Shown piece by piece: positions 15,636 through 23,150 of a stretch of 64,000 nt of DNA. The position numbers and the translations under genes are program-made. The notes beneath the pieces are model-generated. The model saw only the letters and a program-made list of their open reading frames with translations, was not told the origin of the DNA and did not search any database. Within the stretch, counting starts at the first letter, position 1, and the number at the start of each line of letters is the position of its first letter. The DNA lies in assembly GCA_017445225.1 (NCBI GenBank), contig JAFSUN010000011.1:124001-188000 (forward strand), read 5' to 3'. Source of the stretch: Erysipelotrichaceae bacterium (GTDB lineage: Bacteria; Bacillota_I; Bacilli_A; Erysipelotrichales; Erysipelotrichaceae).

Positions 15636-16436
15636 ATGAGCATCATTGATTCATTTTCACTTAAGGGAGAAATAGCTTTAGTTACCGGTGCTTCCCACGG
15701 CATCGGCTACGCCATCGCCGCTGCTCTGGCTGATGCCGGAGCCAGGATCGTCTTCTGCTGTTCCAGTGAAGGATCCCGCCAGAGAGCCCTGGATGCCTAT
15801 CACAAGGACGGCATCGACGCTGCCGGATATGTCTGCGACGTAACCGATGAGCAGTCCGTCATCAGAATGGTGAAGGACATCGAAGCCAACATCGGAACCG
15901 TTGACATCCTCGTCAATAACGCCGCCTGCATCAAGAGAGTACCAATGCATGAGATGAGCGTTGAAGACTGGCGCAAGGTCATCGATACCGACCTGACCGG
16001 TCAGTTCATCTGCGCCAAGGCCGTCTTGCCGGCCATGATGGAAAAGCGTCACGGCAAAATCATCAACATCTGTTCCATGATGTCGGAATTAGGCCGTGAG
16101 ACTGTCGCCGCCTATGCTTCCGCCAAGGGTGGACTGAAGATGCTGACCAGAAACATTGCCTCTGAGTATGGTGAATACAATATTCAGTGCAACGCCATCG
16201 GACCAGGCTACATCGCCACCGAACAGACCAAGGCCATCAGAGTAGATGCTGACGGCAACCCGACTCCGTTCCATCACTTCATCATGTCCAAGACCCCGGC
16301 CAACAGATGGGGAACCATCGAAGACCTCAAGGGACCGGCCGTCTTCCTGGCCAGCCATGCTTCCGACTTCGTCAACGGACACATTCTGTATGTTGACGGC
16401 GGCATCATCGCCTACCTGGGCAAGCAGCCTAAATAG
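15636..16436 (+). CDS. SDR-family oxidoreductase, gluconate 5-dehydrogenase (IdnO/Gno)-like
   Basis: 266-residue classical short-chain dehydrogenase. It has the cofactor motif TGASHGIG (18-25), NNAA, the catalytic serine in ICSMMSE and YASAK as the catalytic YxxxK. The close matches LGRETVAAYASAKGG and NIQCNAIGPGYI place it with gluconate 5-dehydrogenases, which interconvert 5-ketogluconate and gluconate with NAD(P)H. A KDG kinase gene occurs at 38 kb, so uronate/ketogluconate use is plausible. It is divergent from the ABC importer operon and monocistronic. Confidence 0.82.
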   Translation: MSIIDSFSLKGEIALVTGASHGIGYAIAAALADAGARIVFCCSSEGSRQRALDAYHKDGIDAAGYVCDVTDEQSVIRMVKDIEANIGTVDILVNNAACIKRVPMHEMSVEDWRKVIDTDLTGQFICAKAVLPAMMEKRHGKIINICSMMSELGRETVAAYASAKGGLKMLTRNIASEYGEYNIQCNAIGPGYIATEQTKAIRVDADGNPTPFHHFIMSKTPANRWGTIEDLKGPAVFLASHASDFVNGHILYVDGGIIAYLGKQPK

Positions 16437-16443
16437 CCAAATG

Positions 16444-16471
16444 AAAACTGGATGATCTCATCCAGTTTTTT
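16444..16471. terminator. terminator between SDR and peroxiredoxin genes
   Basis: Stem AAAACTGGATGA / TCATCCAGTTTT followed by a T-run on the plus strand. The opposite strand also ends in TTTTC, so it can serve both convergent genes. Confidence 0.85.
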
Positions 16472-16481
16472 CATGTCCTGA

Positions 16482-16937
16482 TCAGTTAAGTTCGTTAAGC
16501 ATCTGTTGCGGGTTCTCCGATGCGTTCACCTTGCCGAAGGCCTTGATGATGGTCCCCTCCTCATCGATCAGATAGGTAGTTCTGACGACGCCCAGAACCT
16601 TTTTGCCGTACATGGTCTTTTCCTTCCAGACGTCGTACAGCTGCAGCACTTCCTTATTCTCATCTGACAGCAGTGTAAACGGCAGTCCGTACTTCTCCTC
16701 AAATTTCTTGTGCGATTTGACGGAGTCCTTGCTGACACCGAGGATGACGGCATTCCTTTCCATGAACTGCGGATACAGTTCACCGAAGTTACAGGCCTGC
16801 TTGGTGCAGCCGGAAGTCATGTCCTTGGGATAAAAATACAGGATGACTTTCCTGCCCCGGTAGTCACTTAAGGTGTGGGTAACGCCGTTCTGGTCTTCCA
16901 GGGTAAAGTCAGGGGCCTTGATTCCGATTTCCAACAT
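16482..16937 (-). CDS. bcp: thioredoxin-dependent peroxiredoxin, Bcp/PrxQ type
   Basis: 151-residue peroxiredoxin that reduces hydroperoxides. The peroxidatic cysteine is C44 in YPKDMTSGCT, with the resolving cysteine five residues later (C49), the PrxQ arrangement. The residue before GC is Ser rather than the usual Pro. The start at 16937 has GAGGTAAT upstream, whereas the frame to 16964 lacks one. It is a single gene and useful to an anaerobe exposed to oxygen. Confidence 0.9.
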   Translation of the reverse strand: MLEIGIKAPDFTLEDQNGVTHTLSDYRGRKVILYFYPKDMTSGCTKQACNFGELYPQFMERNAVILGVSKDSVKSHKKFEEKYGLPFTLLSDENKEVLQLYDVWKEKTMYGKKVLGVVRTTYLIDEEGTIIKAFGKVNASENPQQMLNELN

Positions 16938-16978
16938 ATTAATTACCTCTTTTTCCTCTATCATTATAGTACAGAAAA

Positions 16979-16996
16979 ACAGTGATTTCTCACTGT
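16979..16996 (-). terminator. rho-independent terminator
   Basis: Stem ACAGTGA / TCACTGT with a four-base loop and a T-run on the minus strand, five bases after the stop of the Ig/3D protein gene. Confidence 0.7.
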
Positions 16997-17000
16997 CTGT

Positions 17001-17939
17001 TTACCAGTTTACCGCAATATCGATCTGATAAGGGTTCTTTCTGGCAAAAGCCCCCGTATCGCAGACGATCGCCATGCCCAGGGAGGTCTTGATGATGCTG
17101 CCGCGCGGATAGGTCTTCAGGTTGGCAGCGACCATGATGTAGTCACCCAGCATCTTAACACCGTCCGAACGGACCCAGTATTCATCGGTATTGCCCCTTC
17201 GGCGCATGATCTTGACGACCCCTGCCATGTTCAGGTTGTAATAGGTCTCCTTGCCGCTGGGACCGTAGATGGTACCGCGGCGCTTGGTGAGCTTCTGACC
17301 CTTCCAGACATAATCAATGCCGGGAATGAGATAGGAACGCTTCTTGACCTGCACGATAAACTGAACGGTAGTGACGTTGCCATTGGAATCCATGGCTTCA
17401 ACTGTAACCGGATAGGTACCGGCCTTCTTGTAGGAGATGCTGTGAGACACCGTATAGCAGCCCGGCTGTAACTGGTCTGCCGGCTGCAGATCGCCGTCCA
17501 CGACGTCGGTTACCGAAAGAATGTTGGCAGCCAGATCGGCCTTGCCGCCAAGGGTGACTGTGATCAGTTCCTTTTCCAGTTCGATGACCGGATAATTGGT
17601 ATCGACCACTCTGATGCCCTGAGGGAAATATCTGGTTGCGGTCTGACCGTATTCATCGGTCTTGGTAACTCCATATAGAATGACATTGGTACCGACCTGA
17701 GAGACATCGACCGTTTCGGTGGTGACCTCCAGTTCACCATCGGCATAACTGACAAAATCACGCACATCGAAAAGGCCTTCTCCATATTCCAGTTCCAGCT
17801 GCGGCTGCGTAAAACCCATGCTGATGCTGTCATAGAGTTCCTCTGTTGAAGGCGTGATGTCTTCGTCTGTAAAGTCGGTATAGCCAGTTAAAACCAACAT
17901 GGCCAGTGTTGCCAAGGCAACTCTCCCCTTAAAGATCAT
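17001..17939 (-). CDS. exported Ig-like (DUF5011) and 3D-domain protein
   Basis: 312 residues. An N-terminal export signal (VALATLAMLVLTG) is followed by one or two Ig/cadherin-like DUF5011 repeats (VIELEKELITVTLGGKADL... and VVDGDL, residues about 105-195) and a C-terminal 3D/double-psi-barrel domain (DGVKMLG, MVAANLKTYPRGSII, VCDTGAFA, IDIAVNW), where the three aspartates are visible. This domain in Firmicutes proteins is associated with cell-wall glycan cleavage. The signal ends LTGY, where a lipobox would have cysteine. It has its own terminator. Confidence 0.7.
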   Translation of the reverse strand: MIFKGRVALATLAMLVLTGYTDFTDEDITPSTEELYDSISMGFTQPQLELEYGEGLFDVRDFVSYADGELEVTTETVDVSQVGTNVILYGVTKTDEYGQTATRYFPQGIRVVDTNYPVIELEKELITVTLGGKADLAANILSVTDVVDGDLQPADQLQPGCYTVSHSISYKKAGTYPVTVEAMDSNGNVTTVQFIVQVKKRSYLIPGIDYVWKGQKLTKRRGTIYGPSGKETYYNLNMAGVVKIMRRRGNTDEYWVRSDGVKMLGDYIMVAANLKTYPRGSIIKTSLGMAIVCDTGAFARKNPYQIDIAVNW

Positions 17940-18017
17940 TCAGTACTCCCCCGCAGGCAACATTATATCATAATTCCGTAATATCGCAAATTTTTACAGT
18001 ATCGGCGGTTTTTTCTG

Positions 18018-18440
18018 TCAATCTTGTATTTCAAATTCCCGGTCTACCCTCTTTCTGGCCAGATCATTGGCCCAGGCTTCGGTATAGAATGAATAGTACG
18101 ATCTTCTCTCTCTTTTTCTCTTATCTCTTAAGGCCGGTAGATTGCACCAGATGAAAGACGGTAAGCCGATAATGGGCAGATACAGCGGCCCAAGCAGCAG
18201 TGACTGAATACTGTGGCCGTATTCGTGCAGCAGAACCTTGGGGTACAGCCGTTCACTGTAATCACCGATGAACAGAAAAAGTCCCAGTGATACCGACCCC
18301 CGGGCATGCCATTTGGTTACGATCTCGCCCTTAAAGATGTAATGGGGATCCTTGATGTTAAACAAAAAGACCGCCAGGCCGACCAGAGTCTGCAGGCAGC
18401 CCCAGGTACACTGAATGACGGCTTTGATGATATTCATCAT
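18018..18440 (-). CDS. small membrane protein with HExxH zinc-protease motif
   Basis: 140 residues. A hydrophobic N-terminal segment (LVGLAVFLFNI) is followed by LLHEYGHSIQSLLLGPLYL, in which HEYGH is a HExxH zinc motif lying in a hydrophobic stretch. A conserved-looking IGLPSFIWCNL and a C-terminal YTEAWAND follow, where the E could be the third metal ligand. No family with known function can be named. Its start overlaps the stop of the ZIP transporter gene by four bases, so the two are co-translated and zinc supply or zinc-dependent proteolysis is a reasonable link. Confidence 0.6.
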   Translation of the reverse strand: MMNIIKAVIQCTWGCLQTLVGLAVFLFNIKDPHYIFKGEIVTKWHARGSVSLGLFLFIGDYSERLYPKVLLHEYGHSIQSLLLGPLYLPIIGLPSFIWCNLPALRDKRKRERRSYYSFYTEAWANDLARKRVDREFEIQD

Positions 18441-19165
18441 ACACTGCTTTCCACCAGCAGGACCAGACAGAAGGCAATCATGAAGATGATGCTGGCTTCC
18501 TTTCCGTATTTATTCTCGTGGATCTCGGGAATGATGTCATTGATGATGACATACATGATGGTTCCCGCCGCAAAGGACAGACCAATCGGTTCCAGAGTCT
18601 GGGCAATGCTCATCAGGCCATAGCCCATCAGGGTAGACAGAAACTGGACAGCGATCATCGACAGGGAAATGCCGACCGCTTTTTTCTTACTGAAACCGGC
18701 GCTTAAAAGCAGGAAAACGACAATCATGGCTTCCGGCAGATTATGCAGGGCGATGCCCCCGGCCAGGGAAAAAGCGCTGACGGTGTTGCCACCGCGATAG
18801 CTGATGCCGGTTGCCAGGCCTTCCGGGAAATGGTGTATAGCAACGGACAGGATGAACATCAGGATCTTGCCGGCCTTGGCTTCCCGGTCCAGGTGATGTT
18901 CATGATGAAACTGGCCGGCCAGTTTGCCGCCGACTACCATGAAAGCGACACCGCAGAGGATGCCGATCACTGCTATCCAGGCATTGGATATCTCCAGTGT
19001 CTCGCTGATCAGGCCGAAGGTGGCCGTTGCCAGCATGGCCCCACAGGCAAAAGCGGTGATGTCATCACTGAATCTTTCCGATACTTTTTCCATTTTAAGG
19101 CCCATGAACATGCCGATCAGTGAAGATACGGCCAGGATGAGCCCGCCTAAAATCAGATTTTTCAT
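18437..19165 (-). CDS. ZIP-family divalent metal transporter
   Basis: 242-residue integral membrane protein with about eight hydrophobic segments. The metal-binding helices IHHFPEGLATG (helix IV) and LHNLPEAMIV (helix V) are diagnostic of ZIP/ZupT transporters. A His-rich loop (FHHEHHLDREAK) lies between segments three and four. The family imports zinc and related metals. It starts three bases after the upstream oxidoreductase gene and overlaps the HExxH gene. Confidence 0.9.
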   Translation of the reverse strand: MKNLILGGLILAVSSLIGMFMGLKMEKVSERFSDDITAFACGAMLATATFGLISETLEISNAWIAVIGILCGVAFMVVGGKLAGQFHHEHHLDREAKAGKILMFILSVAIHHFPEGLATGISYRGGNTVSAFSLAGGIALHNLPEAMIVVFLLLSAGFSKKKAVGISLSMIAVQFLSTLMGYGLMSIAQTLEPIGLSFAAGTIMYVIINDIIPEIHENKYGKEASIIFMIAFCLVLLVESSV

Positions 19166-19168
19166 AAG

Positions 19169-19747
19169 TTACTTCTGTTTGCGGAAATACTCTTCTATTT
19201 CCTTTTTGGCTTTATTAACCAGCTTTTCGCTGTCGCTGTCTTCCAGATCAAGTCCCTCGGCCCGGAACTCCACGACCTCCTTAATGCCGTAAAAGGTCTG
19301 ACAGAGCGCCTTGACATGATCATAGCCGAAGTTAAAGCGGCCAATCAGGCCTCCGGCCGTCTGGATGTAAACCAGTCTTTCCGCCCGGCACAGGCCAACG
19401 GCCTTATCATTCTCATAGCGGAAGGTAATGCCGTAACAGTTCACCGCTTCAATGAAGGCCTTGACGCTGGCGGGATAGGAATAGTCCCAGTATGGGGCCG
19501 CCAGCACGATTTCATCGGCCTGGGCAAACCGGTGGGCATAGGTGTATTCATCCGTGATACTCAGGGCAACATCCTGGTCCCTCTGGGCCAGAGTATGACT
19601 ATTGAGTGGTTGGATGTTTTCTCTTTCCAGGTTGATCTCCTCTATTTCACCCTGCATGCGGTCCAGATAGTACTGCGCCAGCTGGCGGGTCCGGCTGTCC
19701 GGCCGCACGCAGGCGTTGACAAACAGTACCTTTCTATTGGCACTCAT
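19169..19747 (-). CDS. flavodoxin-fold NAD(P)H-dependent oxidoreductase
   Basis: 192 residues with the flavodoxin-like fold of the AzoR/MdaB group: the N-terminal phosphate-binding strand KVLFVNACVRPDSRT, the flavin loop APYWDYSYPASVKAFIE and YIQTAGG. Such enzymes reduce quinones, azo compounds or nitro groups using FMN. It starts 14 bases inside the end of the DegV gene, suggesting coupling. Confidence 0.75.
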   Translation of the reverse strand: MSANRKVLFVNACVRPDSRTRQLAQYYLDRMQGEIEEINLERENIQPLNSHTLAQRDQDVALSITDEYTYAHRFAQADEIVLAAPYWDYSYPASVKAFIEAVNCYGITFRYENDKAVGLCRAERLVYIQTAGGLIGRFNFGYDHVKALCQTFYGIKEVVEFRAEGLDLEDSDSEKLVNKAKKEIEEYFRKQK

Positions 19748-20564
19748 AGCCGATGATCATGCCGCCTCTTTCAGCATAGTAGCTGCATAAGCCGGTACAC
19801 GGGTGGATGTCGACGTGGGCGTTGGGATAATGTTCCCTGACCAGGTCTCTGACCTTTGCGGCCTTTTCCGGACACAGAACATGGGAAATGGATACCTTGC
19901 CGCCCTTATAACCCATCTCGATCATCTCATCATAGATGACCTTGACGGACTTCTTCTCACCGCGGGAACGGTTGACGATGTCGATGGTGCCCTCAGGGGA
20001 AGCTCTTCCCAGTAAGACGATGCCGAACAGGCCGACCAGCTTGGCGACGACCGGGGTAACCCGGCCGTTCTTGGCCAGATTCTGAATCGAAGCCAGGGAG
20101 AAGCACAGGTGGGTAGTCTTCTGATATTCGTGGATCTTTTCCACGGTTTCCTCAAAGCTCAGGCCCTGACTGGTCAGTTCGGCCAGTTTTTCCATGATCA
20201 GAACCATCCCGGGTCCGGTCTCCAGGGAGTCGACGATATCGATCTTGACCTCCGGGTGTTCTTCCAAATACTCGTCCCTGGCCATTACGCAGGAAGCGTA
20301 ACTGCCGGAAAGCCGGTTGGTGATGGTGATCGCGAAGATCTCATCGTAGCCCTCAAAGGCTTCCATCCATTCCTGGCTGTTGGGACAGGACGTGGAGGTC
20401 ACAGATGACTTCTCAACCACGTTGACCATCTCTTCAACATTCAGTCCTTCCCGGTCAACGAATTCCCGTTTATCGGCCATGACCTTCAGGGATACATAGC
20501 GGTAATCCATGCCGTCAAAGGTAAACTTATTGGATGATGAATCGGAAACTATAAGTCTTTTCAT
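19734..20564 (-). CDS. DegV family fatty-acid-binding protein
   Basis: 276 residues. DegV/FakB-type features are IVSDSSSN at the start, TSCPNSQEW, the fatty-acid-binding loop TNRLSGSYASC, and the ETGPGM and RGEKKSVKVI segments. FakB proteins present exogenous fatty acids to a FakA kinase, but many DegV homologues are unassigned, and no fakA is nearby. The start at 20564 has GGAGG at ideal distance, so the two extra N-terminal residues of the longer frame were dropped. Confidence 0.82.
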   Translation of the reverse strand: MKRLIVSDSSSNKFTFDGMDYRYVSLKVMADKREFVDREGLNVEEMVNVVEKSSVTSTSCPNSQEWMEAFEGYDEIFAITITNRLSGSYASCVMARDEYLEEHPEVKIDIVDSLETGPGMVLIMEKLAELTSQGLSFEETVEKIHEYQKTTHLCFSLASIQNLAKNGRVTPVVAKLVGLFGIVLLGRASPEGTIDIVNRSRGEKKSVKVIYDEMIEMGYKGGKVSISHVLCPEKAAKVRDLVREHYPNAHVDIHPCTGLCSYYAERGGMIIGYECQ

Positions 20565-20618
20565 AAACAACCTCCTTCAATACAGTAGAATTTTAGCACA
20601 ATTGGCCTTTTAGTGTCA

Positions 20619-21284
20619 TCACATGCTCAGGAACATGATGGTGCCGATGGTGTTGATCGCCAGATTTGCACAGCCGTGGACCAGCCAGCTGGCCAGCAAG
20701 GTCCCGTTCTTCTCGCAGACGTACTGCATGAACAGCCCCGCCCCCATTAAGCCGGCGATGGCGATGACCATGATAAGCGGTGAGAACCAGCCCGACATGA
20801 TGCTGATGTGATAGATGGCAAACAGAAAGGCACTGAACAGATAAGCCGGCAGCCCCTTCCCCAGGGCATTGGTGATGAAGCCTCTAAAGAAGCTTTCCTC
20901 CAGGAAGGAGTTGCAGACGGTGATGTAGGCAAAGACCCACAGGAAGTTGCTTCTGGTCAGATGCTCCTTCTCAATCAGATTGGCCTTGACCTGGGAGAGA
21001 TCGATCATGTTGCGGAACAGCAGGAAACCGGTAATGATCACAGCATAGGCAAAGGCCATGAACAGGATCAGTTTTCGGCTCGGCAGTTTCCATTCCAGGT
21101 TCAGCAGTTTCTTCAGTTTCTGACCAGTAAAAATGCTGAAGAGGATCATCATCCCGCCGAAAACTGCCGCCTTGAGAAGGCTCTTTACCAGATAACCGGG
21201 TCGCAGGACCTTTTCAACAACATACATCAGGATAACGGCTGCTATTGCCATGATGGCAGCCAGAGTTCTTTCATTTTTCTTCAT
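20619..21284 (-). CDS. CPBP-family (CAAX protease/bacteriocin-processing) membrane protein
   Basis: About 221 residues, roughly seven membrane segments. The CPBP glutamate-arginine motif EESFFRG and the histidine motifs FAIYHIS and WLVHGCANLAIN are present in order, so the metallo-protease site is intact. Bacterial members process peptides or are immunity proteins; the substrate is unknown. The ATG at 21284 was chosen because TATAAT occupies 21291-21296, only six bases before it, meaning the ATG at 21299 may not be transcribed. Confidence 0.78.
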   Translation of the reverse strand: MKKNERTLAAIMAIAAVILMYVVEKVLRPGYLVKSLLKAAVFGGMMILFSIFTGQKLKKLLNLEWKLPSRKLILFMAFAYAVIITGFLLFRNMIDLSQVKANLIEKEHLTRSNFLWVFAYITVCNSFLEESFFRGFITNALGKGLPAYLFSAFLFAIYHISIMSGWFSPLIMVIAIAGLMGAGLFMQYVCEKNGTLLASWLVHGCANLAINTIGTIMFLSM

Positions 21285-21316
21285 GGTTTCATTATACATC
21301 AGATTTTCAGGAAAGG

Positions 21317-21345
21317 AAAAAGCGGCTGTACCTGTGTACAGCCGC
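21317..21345 (-). terminator. terminator of the hydrogenase operon
   Basis: Perfect 10-bp stem GCGGCTGTAC / GTACAGCCGC with a four-base loop, then TTTTT on the minus strand, 14 bases after the hydA stop codon. Confidence 0.92.
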
Positions 21346-21358
21346 CTGGCGAAATCAA

Positions 21359-23137
21359 TTACTTCTTGATGACGTTGAAGCCCTCTCTGGCCGCATAGGA
21401 TGTATGCAGCAGATGATGAGCCTTATGGGAATTAGGTTCGCCTAAGAACTTATCGTACAGTTCGATGATCTGCGGGTTATTGTGTGACTGACGGATAACC
21501 TGTCTCTCGTCTTCACTGTATAAGGCCTTGGCTCTCTTTTCCTTATAGGTATCGAGGATGTTGTCATCTTCGTTCGGCAGGAAGCACGGTCTGACATATG
21601 GCTGACCGCCGCCGTTGATGCAGCCGCCCGGGCAGCCCATGATCTCGATGAACTGATACTTGGACTTGCCGGCTCTGATGTCATCCAGCAGGACCTTGGC
21701 GCTCTTCATGCCGGAAGCGATGGCAACGTTGACAACGGTTCCGTTGATGTCGATGCTGGCTTCGCGGATGCCGGCTTCATGGCCTCTGACGGCCGTGAAT
21801 TCGACCTTGTCGTATTCCTTGCCGGTCAGCTTGTAGTAAACGGTTCTTAAGGCCGCTTCCATGACACCGCCGGTAACGCCGAAGATGACGCCAGCACCGG
21901 TGTAGTCACCCATGATGTCCTGATCCCAGTCTTCATCCGGCAGACGGTTGAAGATGATACCGGAACGTCTGATCATTCTGGCCAGTTCTCTGGTGGTGAT
22001 GACAGCGTCAACATCGTATAAGCCGTCAACGATTTCCTGTTCTCTCTGTCTTTCAAACTTCTTGGCAACACACGGCATTACTGATACGACGAAGATGTCC
22101 TTCGGATCAACGCCATGCTGCTGAGCCCAGTATGACTTGATGATGGCGCCCTGCATCTGGTGAGGAGACTTGCAGCTGGACAGATGCGGTAATAAGTCAC
22201 CGTAATTGTATTCTGCATAGTTGATCCAGCCCGGTGAGCAGGAAGTGATCATCGGCAGCACGCCGCCTTCAGTCAGACGGTGCAGCAGTTCGGTTCCCTC
22301 TTCCATGATGGTCAGGTCAGCACCGAAGTTGACGTCGTAAACTCTTTCGAATCCGAGTCTTCTCATGGCCGCAATCATCTTGCCGGTAACCGGTGTGCCG
22401 ATCGGATAGCCGAACTCTTCGCCTAAGGCAGCTCTGACAGCCGGAGCAGCCTGCACGATGACATGCTTGCCGCTCTTTAAGGCAGCATCGACCTTGTAGA
22501 TCTCGGAGTGTTCCATTAAGGCGCCGGTCGGGCAGACGTTGACGCACTGACCGCACTGGATACAAGGTGAATCAGCAAAACTTCTGTTCTCAGCCGGAGA
22601 GACAATGGTCTTGAAGCCTCTGTTTTCAAAGCCGAGAATGCCCAAGCCGTGGGCATTTGAACATCTGGCGATGCATCTGCCGCACAGGATGCACTTGGAG
22701 GTATCTCTTACCAGACCCGGAGCCAGTTCGTCGATGTAGGTCTCGGAATGAACGCCTGCAAAGGCGCCTTCTCTGGCACCGACCAGCTGAGCGACATGGA
22801 GCAGTTCGCACTTGCCGTTCTTGTCACACTGCTGGCAGTTCTGGTTGTGATTGGAGAGTAATAATTCAACACTTCTTCTTCTGGCTTCCACAGCCTTCGG
22901 AGAAGAGATTCTGATTTCCATTCCCTCATTGACAGGGTATACGCAGCTGGCGATCAGGCCTCTGGCACCGGTTGCCTCAACCAGGCACACACGGCAGGAA
23001 CCCTGATTGCATTCGCCATGATTGAATGCGCAGAGAGAAGGAATTTCATATCCGCAAGCCTTGGCGGCTTCCAGGACGGTCAGCGAGCCGTCTACCTGAT
23101 AAGGGACGCCCTCGATTTTAATATTGACTAATGACAT
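21359..23137 (-). CDS. hydA: [FeFe] hydrogenase catalytic subunit, HydA (HydABC/HndD type)
   Basis: About 592 residues. Domains in order: N-terminal [2Fe-2S] ferredoxin (CGYEIPSLC...CRVC), the His-Cys [4Fe-4S] region (HNQNCQQC...CELL), two [4Fe-4S] clusters (CILCGRCIARC, CIQCGQCVNVCP) and the H-cluster domain with all three signatures: TSCSPGWINY, MPCVAKKFE and EIMGCPGGCINGGG. Length and layout match the catalytic subunit of NAD/ferredoxin-linked trimeric hydrogenases. The start MSLVNIK at 23137 sits six bases after GGGAGG. It overlaps hydB and ends at a strong terminator. Confidence 0.95.
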   Translation of the reverse strand: MSLVNIKIEGVPYQVDGSLTVLEAAKACGYEIPSLCAFNHGECNQGSCRVCLVEATGARGLIASCVYPVNEGMEIRISSPKAVEARRRSVELLLSNHNQNCQQCDKNGKCELLHVAQLVGAREGAFAGVHSETYIDELAPGLVRDTSKCILCGRCIARCSNAHGLGILGFENRGFKTIVSPAENRSFADSPCIQCGQCVNVCPTGALMEHSEIYKVDAALKSGKHVIVQAAPAVRAALGEEFGYPIGTPVTGKMIAAMRRLGFERVYDVNFGADLTIMEEGTELLHRLTEGGVLPMITSCSPGWINYAEYNYGDLLPHLSSCKSPHQMQGAIIKSYWAQQHGVDPKDIFVVSVMPCVAKKFERQREQEIVDGLYDVDAVITTRELARMIRRSGIIFNRLPDEDWDQDIMGDYTGAGVIFGVTGGVMEAALRTVYYKLTGKEYDKVEFTAVRGHEAGIREASIDINGTVVNVAIASGMKSAKVLLDDIRAGKSKYQFIEIMGCPGGCINGGGQPYVRPCFLPNEDDNILDTYKEKRAKALYSEDERQVIRQSHNNPQIIELYDKFLGEPNSHKAHHLLHTSYAAREGFNVIKK

Positions 23138-23150
23138 GTTCATCCTCCCT

